This document shows positions 1-8,490 of a DNA stretch of 64,000 nt, piece by piece. Source of the DNA: Chryseobacterium gwangjuense (GTDB taxonomy: Bacteria; Bacteroidota; Bacteroidia; Flavobacteriales; Weeksellaceae). The notes beneath the pieces were generated by a model, which saw nothing but the letters and a program-made list of their open reading frames with translations, had not been told where the DNA came from and made no database searches. The stretch covers positions 600,651 to 664,650 of the forward strand of contig NZ_JAJTNP010000002.1 of assembly GCF_021311115.1 (NCBI RefSeq), given 5' to 3'. The stretch's first letter is position 1; each line of letters opens with the position of its first letter. A program made the translations under genes and the position numbers.

Positions 1-1
1 T

Positions 2-2392
2 GATACTGAAGATGGAGGTTCTGCAATGCAGCCTACAGTAGGACTTTTAAGTTCAGGAAGAGATGCATTCCAAAATGTTTCGGCTTTTGAATTAGGAGCA
101 TACTGGTTCAGACCAAGAGGGGTAGATAATAGATTTGAGGATGTGGTTTTCAACGGGGTTTCAATGTCTAAAAATGACGACGGAAGAATTGACTTCAGCA
201 ATTGGGGCGGTTTGAATGATGTTACAAGATATCCTTTTGAAAATGTAGATAATATTACACCTTCAGAATATACTTTTGGTAATTTGGGAGGTGTTGTTTA
301 TTATAACACAAGAGCTTCCAGCTATAGAAAGCAGACTTCATTAGCGTATTCATTTACAAACAGAAGTTATCTGCACAGAGCAATGGCAACGTATTCTACA
401 GGTTTGTCTAAAAAAGGATGGGCGTTTACGTTTTCAGGAAGCAGAAGATGGGGAGACAGAGCCATTATAGATGGTGTTTACCAGGATGCTTATGCTTATT
501 TCGGATCTATTGAGAAGCAATTCAGCGATAGACACTCGATTAACTTTACAGGTTTTGGTTCTCCTACTTATAGAGCTTCCAATTCTCCAAACACTCAGGA
601 GGTTTACGATATTATGGGTAAAAATTACAACTCATATTGGGGATGGCAAGATGGAGAAAAAAGAAATTCAAGAATCAGAAAGGTTTTTGAACCTATGTTT
701 ATGTTGACTGATTATTTAAAAATCGGAAAAAACTCCAATTTAACGAATACTGTTTCCTATCAGATCGGAAGTGATGCAAGAAGCAGATTAGACTGGTTCC
801 ATGCAGAAGATCCTAATCCTACTTACTACAGAAACTTGCCAAGCTATGGTGGTTATACTGCAGATGAGTTTAGAGCACAGTCTCAAATAGATTGGAATAG
901 CTTATACAATGCAAACCGTCTTAATCTTCAGAATATGGATGCTACTAAACGAGGAGCTGTTTATACTGTAGTAGAAGATGTAAATAAAGATAAAACTTTC
1001 AACTTTGCTTCTCACTTTGATACAAGATTGAAAGACAACTGGAAATTGAACATTAATTTCAATTATCAGAATTTAAAATCTGATAATTTTAGAAGAATCA
1101 AAGATTTATTAGGTGCTAATTATGCATACAATTTGAATGCTTTCAATAATGATGCAAAATACAATGCGGATGATGCAAATTATGAAGTAAGAGTAGGAGA
1201 CAGAACTCAATATTCATATGAGCTGACTAGAAATCAATATGCTTTAAATGTTTCCTCTGAAGTTGATTTCAACAAATGGAACTTTGTAGCCTCTATTTTC
1301 TCTTCATATTCTGAAGCATATAGAGATGGACACTACAGAAGTGGTTTGGTAAGATTTAAAGATAATTCTAAAGGAAAAAGTGCTGTTTATGATGCTTTAG
1401 ATGCAGGTATTAAAGGTAAGATTACTTATAAAATCAATGGTAAAAACTTTATTGTATATAATGGAGCATTTTTCAGTTTAGCACCAACTCTAAACGAAAT
1501 TTTCATCAACCCAAGAATGGCTGATAATGTAACGCCGGGAGTTAAAAATCAAATGATTAATTCAAACGATTTGAGCTATATCATGAGAGGACAGATTCTA
1601 AAATTAAGATTATCAGGATATTATACGACTATTAATAATGCTACAGAAATTTCAAGATATTATGCCGATGTAGATGTTCCAGGTTCTACAGCTTCACTGA
1701 GTACTTTGGTAAACGAAGCAATGAGCGGTGTTAATAAAAGATATGTTGGTGCAGAGCTTGGTTTCGATGTGAAAATTACGCCTACCATCAATGCAACCGG
1801 AGTTGCGAGTGTAGGAGAATATAAATATACCAATAATCCTGAGGTATCTACTTTTGATGATATTAACGGATTTAGAACTTCACAAGATACTTGGGGTAAA
1901 GCCAACATTAAAAACTATAAAGTAGCAGGGACACCACAAAAAGCATTCTCTTTTGGACTAAAATACAATTCTCCTAAATATTGGTGGATTGGTGCTTCTG
2001 CTAATTATTTGATGGATCAGTATTTAGATTTATCAGCATTAAATAAAACTCCTTATATGTACACGGATCCAGGAACAAACGATCCTTACCCGGGAGTTAC
2101 TCCAGAATTGATTGAACTGATTACAAAACAAAAGAAATTCGACGACCAGTTTATGTTGAATGCTAATGCAGGAAAATCTTTCGTTTTCGGAAAATACAGA
2201 ATGGGTATCAGTGTTTCGGTAAACAATATTCTGAACAACAGAAACTATGTAACAGGAGGGTTTGAACAAGGAAGAAATGTAAACTTTACTGATGCTTTAG
2301 AAGATGCTCAAAGAGCAACTCCTTATTTCGGACCAAAACTTTGGTATGACAAAGGAATTACTTTCTTTACTAACGTATATCTAAGATTCTAA
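2..2392 (+). CDS. TonB-dependent outer-membrane receptor, 5' end outside window
   Basis: This is the C-terminal part of a TonB-dependent receptor, an outer-membrane beta-barrel that imports a ligand using TonB energy. The frame is open from base 2 with no start or stop before it, so the true start lies upstream; the Met at base 26 is internal. The first visible residues (LLSSGRDAF, RPRGVDNRFEDV) belong to the plug domain. About 650 residues of aromatic, Asn-rich barrel strands follow, and the protein ends in the aromatic motif FFTNVYLRF, usual for barrel insertion. The stop is 10 bases before a DUF5689 lipoprotein gene, so the two probably form a SusC-like receptor and partner lipoprotein pair. 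The ligand cannot be told from sequence. Confidence 0.93.
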   Translation, partial: DTEDGGSAMQPTVGLLSSGRDAFQNVSAFELGAYWFRPRGVDNRFEDVVFNGVSMSKNDDGRIDFSNWGGLNDVTRYPFENVDNITPSEYTFGNLGGVVYYNTRASSYRKQTSLAYSFTNRSYLHRAMATYSTGLSKKGWAFTFSGSRRWGDRAIIDGVYQDAYAYFGSIEKQFSDRHSINFTGFGSPTYRASNSPNTQEVYDIMGKNYNSYWGWQDGEKRNSRIRKVFEPMFMLTDYLKIGKNSNLTNTVSYQIGSDARSRLDWFHAEDPNPTYYRNLPSYGGYTADEFRAQSQIDWNSLYNANRLNLQNMDATKRGAVYTVVEDVNKDKTFNFASHFDTRLKDNWKLNINFNYQNLKSDNFRRIKDLLGANYAYNLNAFNNDAKYNADDANYEVRVGDRTQYSYELTRNQYALNVSSEVDFNKWNFVASIFSSYSEAYRDGHYRSGLVRFKDNSKGKSAVYDALDAGIKGKITYKINGKNFIVYNGAFFSLAPTLNEIFINPRMADNVTPGVKNQMINSNDLSYIMRGQILKLRLSGYYTTINNATEISRYYADVDVPGSTASLSTLVNEAMSGVNKRYVGAELGFDVKITPTINATGVASVGEYKYTNNPEVSTFDDINGFRTSQDTWGKANIKNYKVAGTPQKAFSFGLKYNSPKYWWIGASANYLMDQYLDLSALNKTPYMYTDPGTNDPYPGVTPELIELITKQKKFDDQFMLNANAGKSFVFGKYRMGISVSVNNILNNRNYVTGGFEQGRNVNFTDALEDAQRATPYFGPKLWYDKGITFFTNVYLRF

Positions 2393-2402
2393 AAAAACTA
2401 TT

Positions 2403-4535
2403 ATGAAACAATATAATTCAATTTTAAAATATATTTTCATTGTTGTTGCTTCACTATTTGTGATAGGTTGTGTACATGATGATAAATATGATGAGCCAAC
2501 TCTGGATGATTTTCAGTGTAGAACAGCTGATTATTATACTACAGGAGCAGGAAAGGGGTTGACGAAGTGGACTTTAACGACTTTGAAAACTAAAGCTCAA
2601 AACGCAGCGATTGTAGATAAAGCCTATATCGAAGGATATGTGTCTTCATCTGATGAAACAGGAAATATCTATAAAACAATCTACATCCAGGATTCACCTA
2701 CAAACCCTACAGAAGGTTTAACGGTAAGTGTTGATGCGGTAAGTACATATACCAAATTTCCACAAGGTTCTAAAGTGTATATTGACTTGGAAGGTCTTGC
2801 ACTTACGACGTATGGAGGAGTGATACAATTAGGAATGATTACTCCTGCCGGAACCAGAATCCCGGAAAAAGAAGTGAGTAAACATGTTTTCAGAGATTGT
2901 AACGTTAGAGAAAACATTACACCTAAAGTGTTAACGCTCTCTCAATTTGCTGCAAGCACTAACCTTATTGGATGTTTAGTACAAATTAACGATGTGGAAT
3001 TTGATTCAAGAGCATTGTGTTCAACATATGCGCCAACCGGAACTACTGTAGATAAAACAATTGGTGAAGGATGGGATGCTACGAACAAAAAATATCTGAG
3101 AACAGCAGTGGTAAGAAACAGTGGTTATGCATCGTTTGCAAATCAACTTGTTCCTGCAGGAAAAGGAAAATTTGTAGGGATTTTCAGCAAGTATAACTCT
3201 ACTTACCAAATGTATATCAACAGAACTACAGATTTGGATATGGAAGGAGATAAAAATGGAGACGGTGTAGATGAGCATTTCCCTCGTTTAGATGGTATTG
3301 CAGCTAATCCATGTGGATTTAACCCTGCTACTCTTACTGCTAAAACTGTTGCAGATGTAAAACAATTCGCAGCAGGTACAACAAACTGGGTTCAGATTAC
3401 AGGAGACTTTTATCTTAAAGCTCAGGTAGTGGCAAACGATGAAACAGGAAATCTTTACAAGTATATTTATGTAGAAGATGCTACAGGAGGAATCAGAGTT
3501 AATATTAACAAAACAGACTTATACCTTGAAAGCCGTTTCAAATTAGGAAAAGATGTAAACATTAAGCTTAAAAACCTGTATGTAAGAAGCGTAAACGGAG
3601 AAATCCAACTTGGAGATTTATTTAATAATAATACTCAGTTCGGACAGATTGAAGAAGCTAATATGTACAAATATTTCTTCGACAGCAATCTGCCGTCAAG
3701 AGCTGTAGTACCGACTGAAAGAACGATTTCTCAGCTTACAACCGCAGATGTTGGAAGATGGATCAAAATCAAAGATGTTCAGTTCATTAATTCAGACTTA
3801 GGTAAAACACTAACGGATGGAACTGCTACAACCAACAGAACATTAGAAGATTGTTCAGGAAAGACAATTCTTTTAAGAACAAGTGGCTTGGCTGTATTTG
3901 GAGATAAAAAACCTGCAACTGTTGAGTTGGAAGGAGGAAAAGGAGATGCTTATGCTATTTTAAGTGTATTTAACGGAACTTATCAGTTATGGATCACAAA
4001 ACTTGCTAATATTGACTTTGATAATACTCCAAGATGTGACGGAAGCGTTTATACTCCGATACCTGTAATTTTCAGCGATGACTTTTCAAGCGGATTTGTA
4101 AACTGGACAGCAGTAAATGTTGCGGGAGCTCAAGTTTGGGGAACTTCTAATCAAGGAAATGGATCAAATTATTACGCTGTGGTAAATGGTGTTTTAAATA
4201 ATGTAAATGAAGATTGGTTGGTTTCAAAAGAAGTAAGTTTGGTAGGAAAAACACAAGCTATTTTAAACTTTACGACTGACGTAAGATACTCAGGAAGTGC
4301 TTTACAGGTATATGCAACAGACAATTATACAGGAACACCTTCTACAACGACTTGGACTCAGCTATCACCGACTTTAGATACGAATTCAGCAGCGTTTGGA
4401 GATTGGGTAGGTTCCGGAAATGTAAGTTTAAATGCTTTCTTAGGTAAAAATGTAAGAATTGCTTTTAAATACACTTCTACGGCTTCTGCAGCAGCAACTT
4501 GGGAAGTAGATGATTTCAAGATTAAAGCTCAATAA
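2403..4535 (+). CDS. DUF5689 lipoprotein with choice-of-anchor J domain
   Basis: A 710-residue lipoprotein. The signal peptide ends in the lipobox VIGC with Cys23 as the lipidated residue, followed by acidic residues as is common for surface-exposed Bacteroidota lipoproteins. Two related DUF5689-type regions follow (roughly residues 40-275 and 310-530); both contain the pattern DETGN, then YKxIYxxD, then IQLG. Residues 555-710 look like a choice-of-anchor J (carbohydrate-binding or adhesin-like) domain, with FSDDFSSGF at the start and a closing WEVDDFKI. It sits 10 bases after the TonB receptor, so it is probably that receptor's surface partner in place of SusD. The ligand is unknown. A strong terminator follows. 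Confidence 0.88.
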   Translation: MKQYNSILKYIFIVVASLFVIGCVHDDKYDEPTLDDFQCRTADYYTTGAGKGLTKWTLTTLKTKAQNAAIVDKAYIEGYVSSSDETGNIYKTIYIQDSPTNPTEGLTVSVDAVSTYTKFPQGSKVYIDLEGLALTTYGGVIQLGMITPAGTRIPEKEVSKHVFRDCNVRENITPKVLTLSQFAASTNLIGCLVQINDVEFDSRALCSTYAPTGTTVDKTIGEGWDATNKKYLRTAVVRNSGYASFANQLVPAGKGKFVGIFSKYNSTYQMYINRTTDLDMEGDKNGDGVDEHFPRLDGIAANPCGFNPATLTAKTVADVKQFAAGTTNWVQITGDFYLKAQVVANDETGNLYKYIYVEDATGGIRVNINKTDLYLESRFKLGKDVNIKLKNLYVRSVNGEIQLGDLFNNNTQFGQIEEANMYKYFFDSNLPSRAVVPTERTISQLTTADVGRWIKIKDVQFINSDLGKTLTDGTATTNRTLEDCSGKTILLRTSGLAVFGDKKPATVELEGGKGDAYAILSVFNGTYQLWITKLANIDFDNTPRCDGSVYTPIPVIFSDDFSSGFVNWTAVNVAGAQVWGTSNQGNGSNYYAVVNGVLNNVNEDWLVSKEVSLVGKTQAILNFTTDVRYSGSALQVYATDNYTGTPSTTTWTQLSPTLDTNSAAFGDWVGSGNVSLNAFLGKNVRIAFKYTSTASAAATWEVDDFKIKAQ

Positions 4536-4557
4536 AAATTGACTTTTATATACTTAA

Positions 4558-4585
4558 GCGGCGAACCAAAGGTTCGCCGCTTTTA
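4558..4585 (+). terminator. Rho-independent terminator after the receptor-lipoprotein operon
   Basis: A perfect 10-bp stem (GCGGCGAACC with GGTTCGCCGC) with an AAA loop, followed by TTTTATT, lies 22 bases after the DUF5689 gene. It ends the plus-strand operon. Confidence 0.9.
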
Positions 4586-4650
4586 TTATGTGCAAAAATA
4601 TAAAGATTAATATGGATTCTATAAACAAGATAATGGTAAGCCTATACTAG

Positions 4651-4684
4651 ATAAAAACAAAAAACCACTGCAATTACAGTGGTT
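4651..4684 (-). terminator. Terminator for the minus-strand DUF6702 gene
   Basis: An 8-bp perfect stem (AACCACTG with CAGTGGTT) has a T-rich run on its minus-strand 3' side. It faces the plus-strand terminator and ends transcription from the genes on the right. It could work in both directions because TTTTTTT also follows on the plus strand. Confidence 0.8.
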
Positions 4685-4705
4685 TTTTTATTCAATTAAA
4701 TTTTT

Positions 4706-5176
4706 TTAAAAAGATACTTCATTCACTTCTTTTCCTCTTTGGAAATTCATGTTTTTTTGTTTTCCTTTATAAGCAATAGTCACTAGGTTTATTTGCTTTG
4801 GAAAAGCGCTTAAAAGTATCGTATTCTTTATTTTTAAGGCACTGATATCCGAAACCCCGCCGGTTTCAAAATATACCCATACAGTTTCTCCGCTTACCTG
4901 ACTTCCTGTAAAAGTTATTGTTTTAGGAGAACCATTGACGTACACATCAAAATTATTGTTCACATATTTTTTTACTTCTGCCTCAAATCCTGCTGTGTTA
5001 GGATTTATTTTAATGGCATCTGAAATATGATTCGTATTCATTTTTGTGGTAAACTTCAAGGTCTTACTTCCATCAATATAATCCACTTTCGTCATTGAAG
5101 AGAAAAAGTCTACATACATAAAACTCATTAACATAAAAAATGTTAAAATTCCTGATATATATAAAAGTTTTTTCAT
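4706..5176 (-). CDS. DUF6702-like exported protein
   Basis: A small protein of about 156 residues with an N-terminal hydrophobic stretch (ISGILTFFMLMSFMYV) that is a signal peptide or membrane anchor. The rest is beta-rich: a stretch starting TKVDYIDGSKTLKFTTKM, then NGSPKTITFTG and a final VTIAYKGKQKNMNFQRGK. This matches my memory of the Bacteroidota DUF6702 family, whose function is unknown. I chose the ATG at 5176 (MKKLLYIS) because it begins a normal signal peptide; an in-frame ATG at 5200 would add eight residues. It lies 58 bases after the LOG gene and may be the last gene of that operon. Confidence 0.75.
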   Translation of the reverse strand: MKKLLYISGILTFFMLMSFMYVDFFSSMTKVDYIDGSKTLKFTTKMNTNHISDAIKINPNTAGFEAEVKKYVNNNFDVYVNGSPKTITFTGSQVSGETVWVYFETGGVSDISALKIKNTILLSAFPKQINLVTIAYKGKQKNMNFQRGKEVNEVSF

Positions 5177-5234
5177 CTTAATTAATAGATTTACAATCAT
5201 CCTTTTTTTGTATAAGTCACAAATAATATGCCAA

Positions 5235-5984
5235 TTAAAAATTCACGCTTACAGAATATTTATCGTAGAAGGCTTTTATATGTGCTACTGCATCATCAGC
5301 AGTATCTACGACTCTGTAAAGATCGAGATCACCATCAGAAATCATTCCGTCTTTTAAAAGAGTTGCCCGGAACCAATCTAATAATCCACCCCAAAATTCA
5401 GATCCTACCAATACAATTGGGAACCTGCCTATCTTTTTTGTTTGAATTAAAGTTAAAGCTTCCGTAAGCTCGTCTAAAGTTCCAAAACCTCCCGGCATAA
5501 CTATAAATCCTTGAGAATACTTTACAAACATTACTTTTCGTACAAAAAAGTAATCAAAATTCATCGAGTAAGACTTATTGATATAAGGATTGAAATGCTG
5601 TTCAAAAGGAAGATCAATATTGAGTCCGATAGATATTCCCTTAGAATTAAAAGCACCTTTATTACCTGCTTCCATAATTCCCGGTCCGCCTCCTGTGATA
5701 ATTCCAAAACCTATTTTTGTGATTTTTTCGGCAATATCTACTGCCATCTGATAATATTTGCTTTCAGGTTGTAACCTTGCAGAGCCAAATATAGATACAC
5801 AAGGACCTATTTTAGCAAGCTTTTCATAGCCGTCTACAAATTCTGCCATCACTTTAAAAACCATCCAGCTATCTTTAGTAATGGTTTCGTCCCAGTTTTT
5901 TTGTTTTAAACTATTGTGTAGCTTCGTTTCGTTAATATCAAATTCCGGATTTACCAGACTTTCGTCTCTTTCATTCATTTCCAT
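5235..5984 (-). CDS. LOG family protein (TIGR00730, lysine-decarboxylase-like fold)
   Basis: A 249-residue Rossmann-like protein of the LOG family. The two defining motifs are present: GGGPGIMEA at residues 98-106 and PGGFGTLDE at 164-172. Characterised members are nucleoside 5'-monophosphate phosphoribohydrolases, such as cytokinin-activating LOG; older annotations as lysine decarboxylase are wrong. An N-terminal extension of about 55 residues precedes the core, as in the longer bacterial members. It starts 5 bases after the stop of the MurU-like gene, so the two are probably co-transcribed. The substrate in this bacterium is not known. Confidence 0.92.
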   Translation of the reverse strand: MEMNERDESLVNPEFDINETKLHNSLKQKNWDETITKDSWMVFKVMAEFVDGYEKLAKIGPCVSIFGSARLQPESKYYQMAVDIAEKITKIGFGIITGGGPGIMEAGNKGAFNSKGISIGLNIDLPFEQHFNPYINKSYSMNFDYFFVRKVMFVKYSQGFIVMPGGFGTLDELTEALTLIQTKKIGRFPIVLVGSEFWGGLLDWFRATLLKDGMISDGDLDLYRVVDTADDAVAHIKAFYDKYSVSVNF

Positions 5985-5989
5985 GGCAA

Positions 5990-6703
5990 TTATTTAAAAT
6001 GTTTCTCGGCTTCTATTACGGATTCGGGTCTTCCTACATCTATCAAAATACTGTCATGCACAAAGCCATGTATATGCTCAGTATGCATAAGATCCAAATA
6101 TTCTTCCATTACAGAAAATTTGCCGGTTCGTTTTATTTTATTAAAAATGCTTGGGTTTATACAATGAACACCACTAAAAGCAAGTGCTTTAAACCCTTTA
6201 TTAAATTCAGCGAGTCTTTGTTCTCCTGTTTGCACATTCAGCCATCCTCTTAATACCATTTCATCGTTAAAAAGCAATTTTCGGGAGCTTTCTCGATCTG
6301 AAACTGCTAAAGTAGCAAAATCTTTTATCTTTTTATGATAACTCACCAATGCATTGATGTCTATATTGGTTAAAATATCCGCATTCATGATTAAGAAATC
6401 TTCTCCATGATCTAAAAACTTTCGTGCAAAAATTAAACCACCTCCGGTTTCCAGTAGCTCTTGGGATTCGTCTGAGATTTCAATTTTGCAGCCGAAATTA
6501 TTGTTGTTTTTCAGAAAGTCAACAATTTGGCTTCCGAAATGATGAACGTTGATGACAAAATCTTGTATTCCGAAACTTTTAAGATATCTGATATTTCTTT
6601 CCAAAAGAGGAATATCATTCACTTTTGCCAATGCTTTTGGATGATGGTCTGTAAATGGCTTTAATCGGGTTCCTTTTCCTGCTGCGAAAATGAGAGCTTT
6701 CAT
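5990..6703 (-). CDS. MurU-like sugar-1-phosphate nucleotidyltransferase
   Basis: A 237-residue nucleotidyltransferase of the NTP_transferase fold. Visible motifs are the nucleotide-binding loop GKGTRLKPFT (residues 9-18) with the following PK (22-23), ETGGGL (85-90) and the metal-binding NAD (107-109). The length suits MurU, which makes UDP-MurNAc from MurNAc-1-phosphate during peptidoglycan salvage, and lacks the extra domain of full mannose-1-phosphate guanylyltransferases. The AmgK-like kinase two genes upstream would supply the sugar-1-phosphate, which supports the MurU reading. A mannose- or glucose-1-phosphate substrate remains possible. Fold confidence is high and substrate confidence moderate. 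Confidence 0.85.
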   Translation of the reverse strand: MKALIFAAGKGTRLKPFTDHHPKALAKVNDIPLLERNIRYLKSFGIQDFVINVHHFGSQIVDFLKNNNNFGCKIEISDESQELLETGGGLIFARKFLDHGEDFLIMNADILTNIDINALVSYHKKIKDFATLAVSDRESSRKLLFNDEMVLRGWLNVQTGEQRLAEFNKGFKALAFSGVHCINPSIFNKIKRTGKFSVMEEYLDLMHTEHIHGFVHDSILIDVGRPESVIEAEKHFK

Positions 6704-6711
6704 ATTTTATG

Positions 6712-6808
6712 GGTAATGAGTAATTGATAATGAGTAATTATTAGTGCTTTATAAATTATATAATTAACGAAGTTAAAAAGATTACTTATTGCACATTACT
6801 CATTACTT
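6712..6808. repeat. Imperfect inverted repeat between the MurU-like and RapZ-like genes
   Basis: Two arms of about 27 bases share GTAATGAGTAAT and a second degenerate copy of it (left 6712-6738, right about 6781-6808), facing each other across an AT-rich spacer of about 42 bases. The right arm runs into the neighbouring coding sequence and supplies its stop codon. This looks like a small palindromic intergenic repeat of the REP or MITE kind; no transposase is present. Confidence 0.6.
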
Positions 6809-7213
6809 ATAATTAAGTTGGTGCTGTTCATCGTGGTGAAGGCTGATTTCAACTTTTTCACCATATTTTTTTTCAATAAAATGAGCAATTTTTATTGCGG
6901 AATAAACGGATCTGTGCTGTCCTCCCGTACATCCGAAATTGATCTGTAGGTTTTCAAAACCGCGCTCTATATAATTATCAATATTAATGGAAACCAAAGC
7001 TTTGATTAATTCTAAAAACTTAGGCATTTCAGTTTGTGTTTCCAGATATTCCTGAACACCAATATCGTTTCCGGTCTGGATTTTATACTCTTCAATTCTT
7101 CCTGGGTTTAAAATTCCACGGCAATCGAAGGTAAAACCACCTCCGTTTCCGGAATCATCTTTAGGAATTCCTCCTTTTTTGTATGAAAAACTGTGAATGT
7201 CTATGTGTAACAT
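6803..7213 (-). CDS. Stand-alone RapZ C-terminal domain protein
   Basis: A 136-residue protein that corresponds only to the C-terminal half of RapZ. The signature GCTGGQHRS is at residues 94-102, with an upstream FTFDCRGILNPGR segment typical of the same domain. The N-terminal P-loop kinase domain of full RapZ is absent. In E. coli the C-terminal half binds small RNAs and senses glucosamine-6-phosphate to control GlmS. Here it lies between an AmgK-like kinase and a MurU-like enzyme, so a role in amino-sugar or cell-wall precursor control is a reasonable inference. Its last residues and stop fall inside the adjoining inverted repeat. Confidence 0.88.
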   Translation of the reverse strand: MLHIDIHSFSYKKGGIPKDDSGNGGGFTFDCRGILNPGRIEEYKIQTGNDIGVQEYLETQTEMPKFLELIKALVSINIDNYIERGFENLQINFGCTGGQHRSVYSAIKIAHFIEKKYGEKVEISLHHDEQHQLNYK

Positions 7214-7275
7214 TTTCTTTATTTATTTAAATTTTGAACAATAAAGTTCCAGATATTTATTATTAATTTATTTCG

Positions 7276-7371
7276 TTTTTTGTCATTCCGTAGGAATCTC
7301 AGCTTGGCTTTTTAGAGACCCTTCTTGAACTTTTGTTCGTAAACTTTCAGTTTATGCACAGGATGACAAAT
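7276..7371. repeat. MITE-like element with terminal inverted repeats
   Basis: A 96-base non-coding element bounded by TTTTTTGTCATTCC on the left and GGATGACAAA on the right, which are near inverted copies. Just inside the left end is the short palindrome ATTCCGTAGGAAT. The form matches short dispersed repeats often seen between flavobacterial genes. I found no second copy in this window. Confidence 0.5.
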
Positions 7372-7421
7372 CTAATACTAACTACTTATTACAAAAAGTT
7401 AGCCTGAGTTTACCGAAGATT

Positions 7422-8441
7422 TTATTTATTCAATATTTCCTCAATTTTCAACTTAGTTTTTTCCAAATTTAGTTGTTCTATCACTTTTTCAAGTTCCGGA
7501 TACTCTTTCATGTTTTCCCAAGTCTGTGCAAATTCAGTGATGTTTTCAATGCCTTTTTCAATGCTTGCAATGAAATGTTGTTTCTTCTGAATCAGTCCTC
7601 TGAAACCATAAGCTCCCAAAACCTGCAAGAATCTCATTAGTTGAATAGGTTTAACCGATTTTTTTAGTTGAATCTGAATGTCTTTATTTTCAAATTGTTG
7701 AATATAAAAAGCAAGCATCTCATTTTTGAAATTTTCAGGGAAATTTGCTTTTGCCTGAAATAGAAAAGAAATCACATCATACATCAAAGAACCTTTCATC
7801 GCTGATTGGTAATCGATAAAGGAAACTTCATTGTTTTCATTCACCATGATGTTTCTTGCCTGAAAATCCCGTATCATTATTCCTTTGGGTTCAAGTCCTT
7901 CGATAAGCTCCACGATTTTCTTAAATTCTTTTAGAAGGGTAGATTTATGATATTCCAGCTCAAGAACATCGGCAACAAAATTTTTGAAATAATACAAATC
8001 ATGAGTTACCGGTAATTCGTTGTATTCTTCGTATTCAAACGTTTTGCTGTAATCTATTTTGTTCTGAGTCAGCGTCTGAAGCTGAAAAAGTTTTTCTAAA
8101 GTCTGTTGTACCAAAGCTTTTACATGTTCAGATAAGCTTTCTTGGGTAATGACGTCAGAAAGTGTTTTTTCTCCTAAAAATTCCTGAACATACATCTTTC
8201 TGTCATCAGAAATTATAAAAATACGGGGAGTATTCAGATCTAGTGTTGAAAATACCTGAGAGTAATAAAAAAAACTTTCATTCTCCTGAATGTTTTCATT
8301 GTAAGTAATGATGTATTTTCGGTTGTCGGATTGAGCCAAAAAATTCACCCTCGCAGAACCGCTTTGAGCCAAGGTGACGAACTCAGAAGATTTTTTACCT
8401 AGATAATTTTCAAAAAATCGTTTTGCGTTTTCAGAAATCAT
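7422..8441 (-). CDS. AmgK-like aminoglycoside phosphotransferase-family sugar kinase
   Basis: A 339-residue kinase of the APH/choline kinase fold. The catalytic loop is RDFQARN (Asp192, Asn197), followed by the metal-binding FIDYQ (Asp210). The RDFxxRN and IDxQ pattern is that of AmgK, the anomeric MurNAc/GlcNAc-1-kinase that feeds MurU. Its position upstream of a MurU-like gene on the same strand supports this, though the substrate is inferred. I chose the ATG at 8441 (MISENAK) because the TATATTTG promoter box at 8451-8458 overlaps the longer start at 8453. It is divergent from xrtF across 49 bases. Confidence 0.85.
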   Translation of the reverse strand: MISENAKRFFENYLGKKSSEFVTLAQSGSARVNFLAQSDNRKYIITYNENIQENESFFYYSQVFSTLDLNTPRIFIISDDRKMYVQEFLGEKTLSDVITQESLSEHVKALVQQTLEKLFQLQTLTQNKIDYSKTFEYEEYNELPVTHDLYYFKNFVADVLELEYHKSTLLKEFKKIVELIEGLEPKGIMIRDFQARNIMVNENNEVSFIDYQSAMKGSLMYDVISFLFQAKANFPENFKNEMLAFYIQQFENKDIQIQLKKSVKPIQLMRFLQVLGAYGFRGLIQKKQHFIASIEKGIENITEFAQTWENMKEYPELEKVIEQLNLEKTKLKIEEILNK

Positions 8442-8450
8442 AATATGAAA

Positions 8451-8458
8451 CAAATATA
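8451..8458 (-). promoter_or_regulatory. Minus-strand -7 box TATATTTG for the AmgK-like kinase
   Basis: It matches the Bacteroidota -7 consensus TAnnTTTG. The box ends 9 bases before the chosen ATG, which predicts an mRNA with almost no leader. No clear -33 TTG is seen at the usual distance. Confidence 0.6.
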
Positions 8459-8478
8459 CTAATTTACAGTCTAATTTT

Positions 8479-8486
8479 TATCTTTG
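8479..8486 (+). promoter_or_regulatory. Plus-strand -7 box TATCTTTG for xrtF
   Basis: An exact TAnnTTTG match ends 4 bases before the xrtF ATG. Transcription would then begin at or next to the A of the start codon, giving a leaderless mRNA. It is back to back with the kinase promoter. Confidence 0.65.
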
Positions 8487-8490
8487 CAAT

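Noticed and set aside
6712..7371. Possible CRISPR or short repeat array
   Set aside because: The two repeats differ in sequence, are not regularly spaced and have no spacers or cas genes near them.
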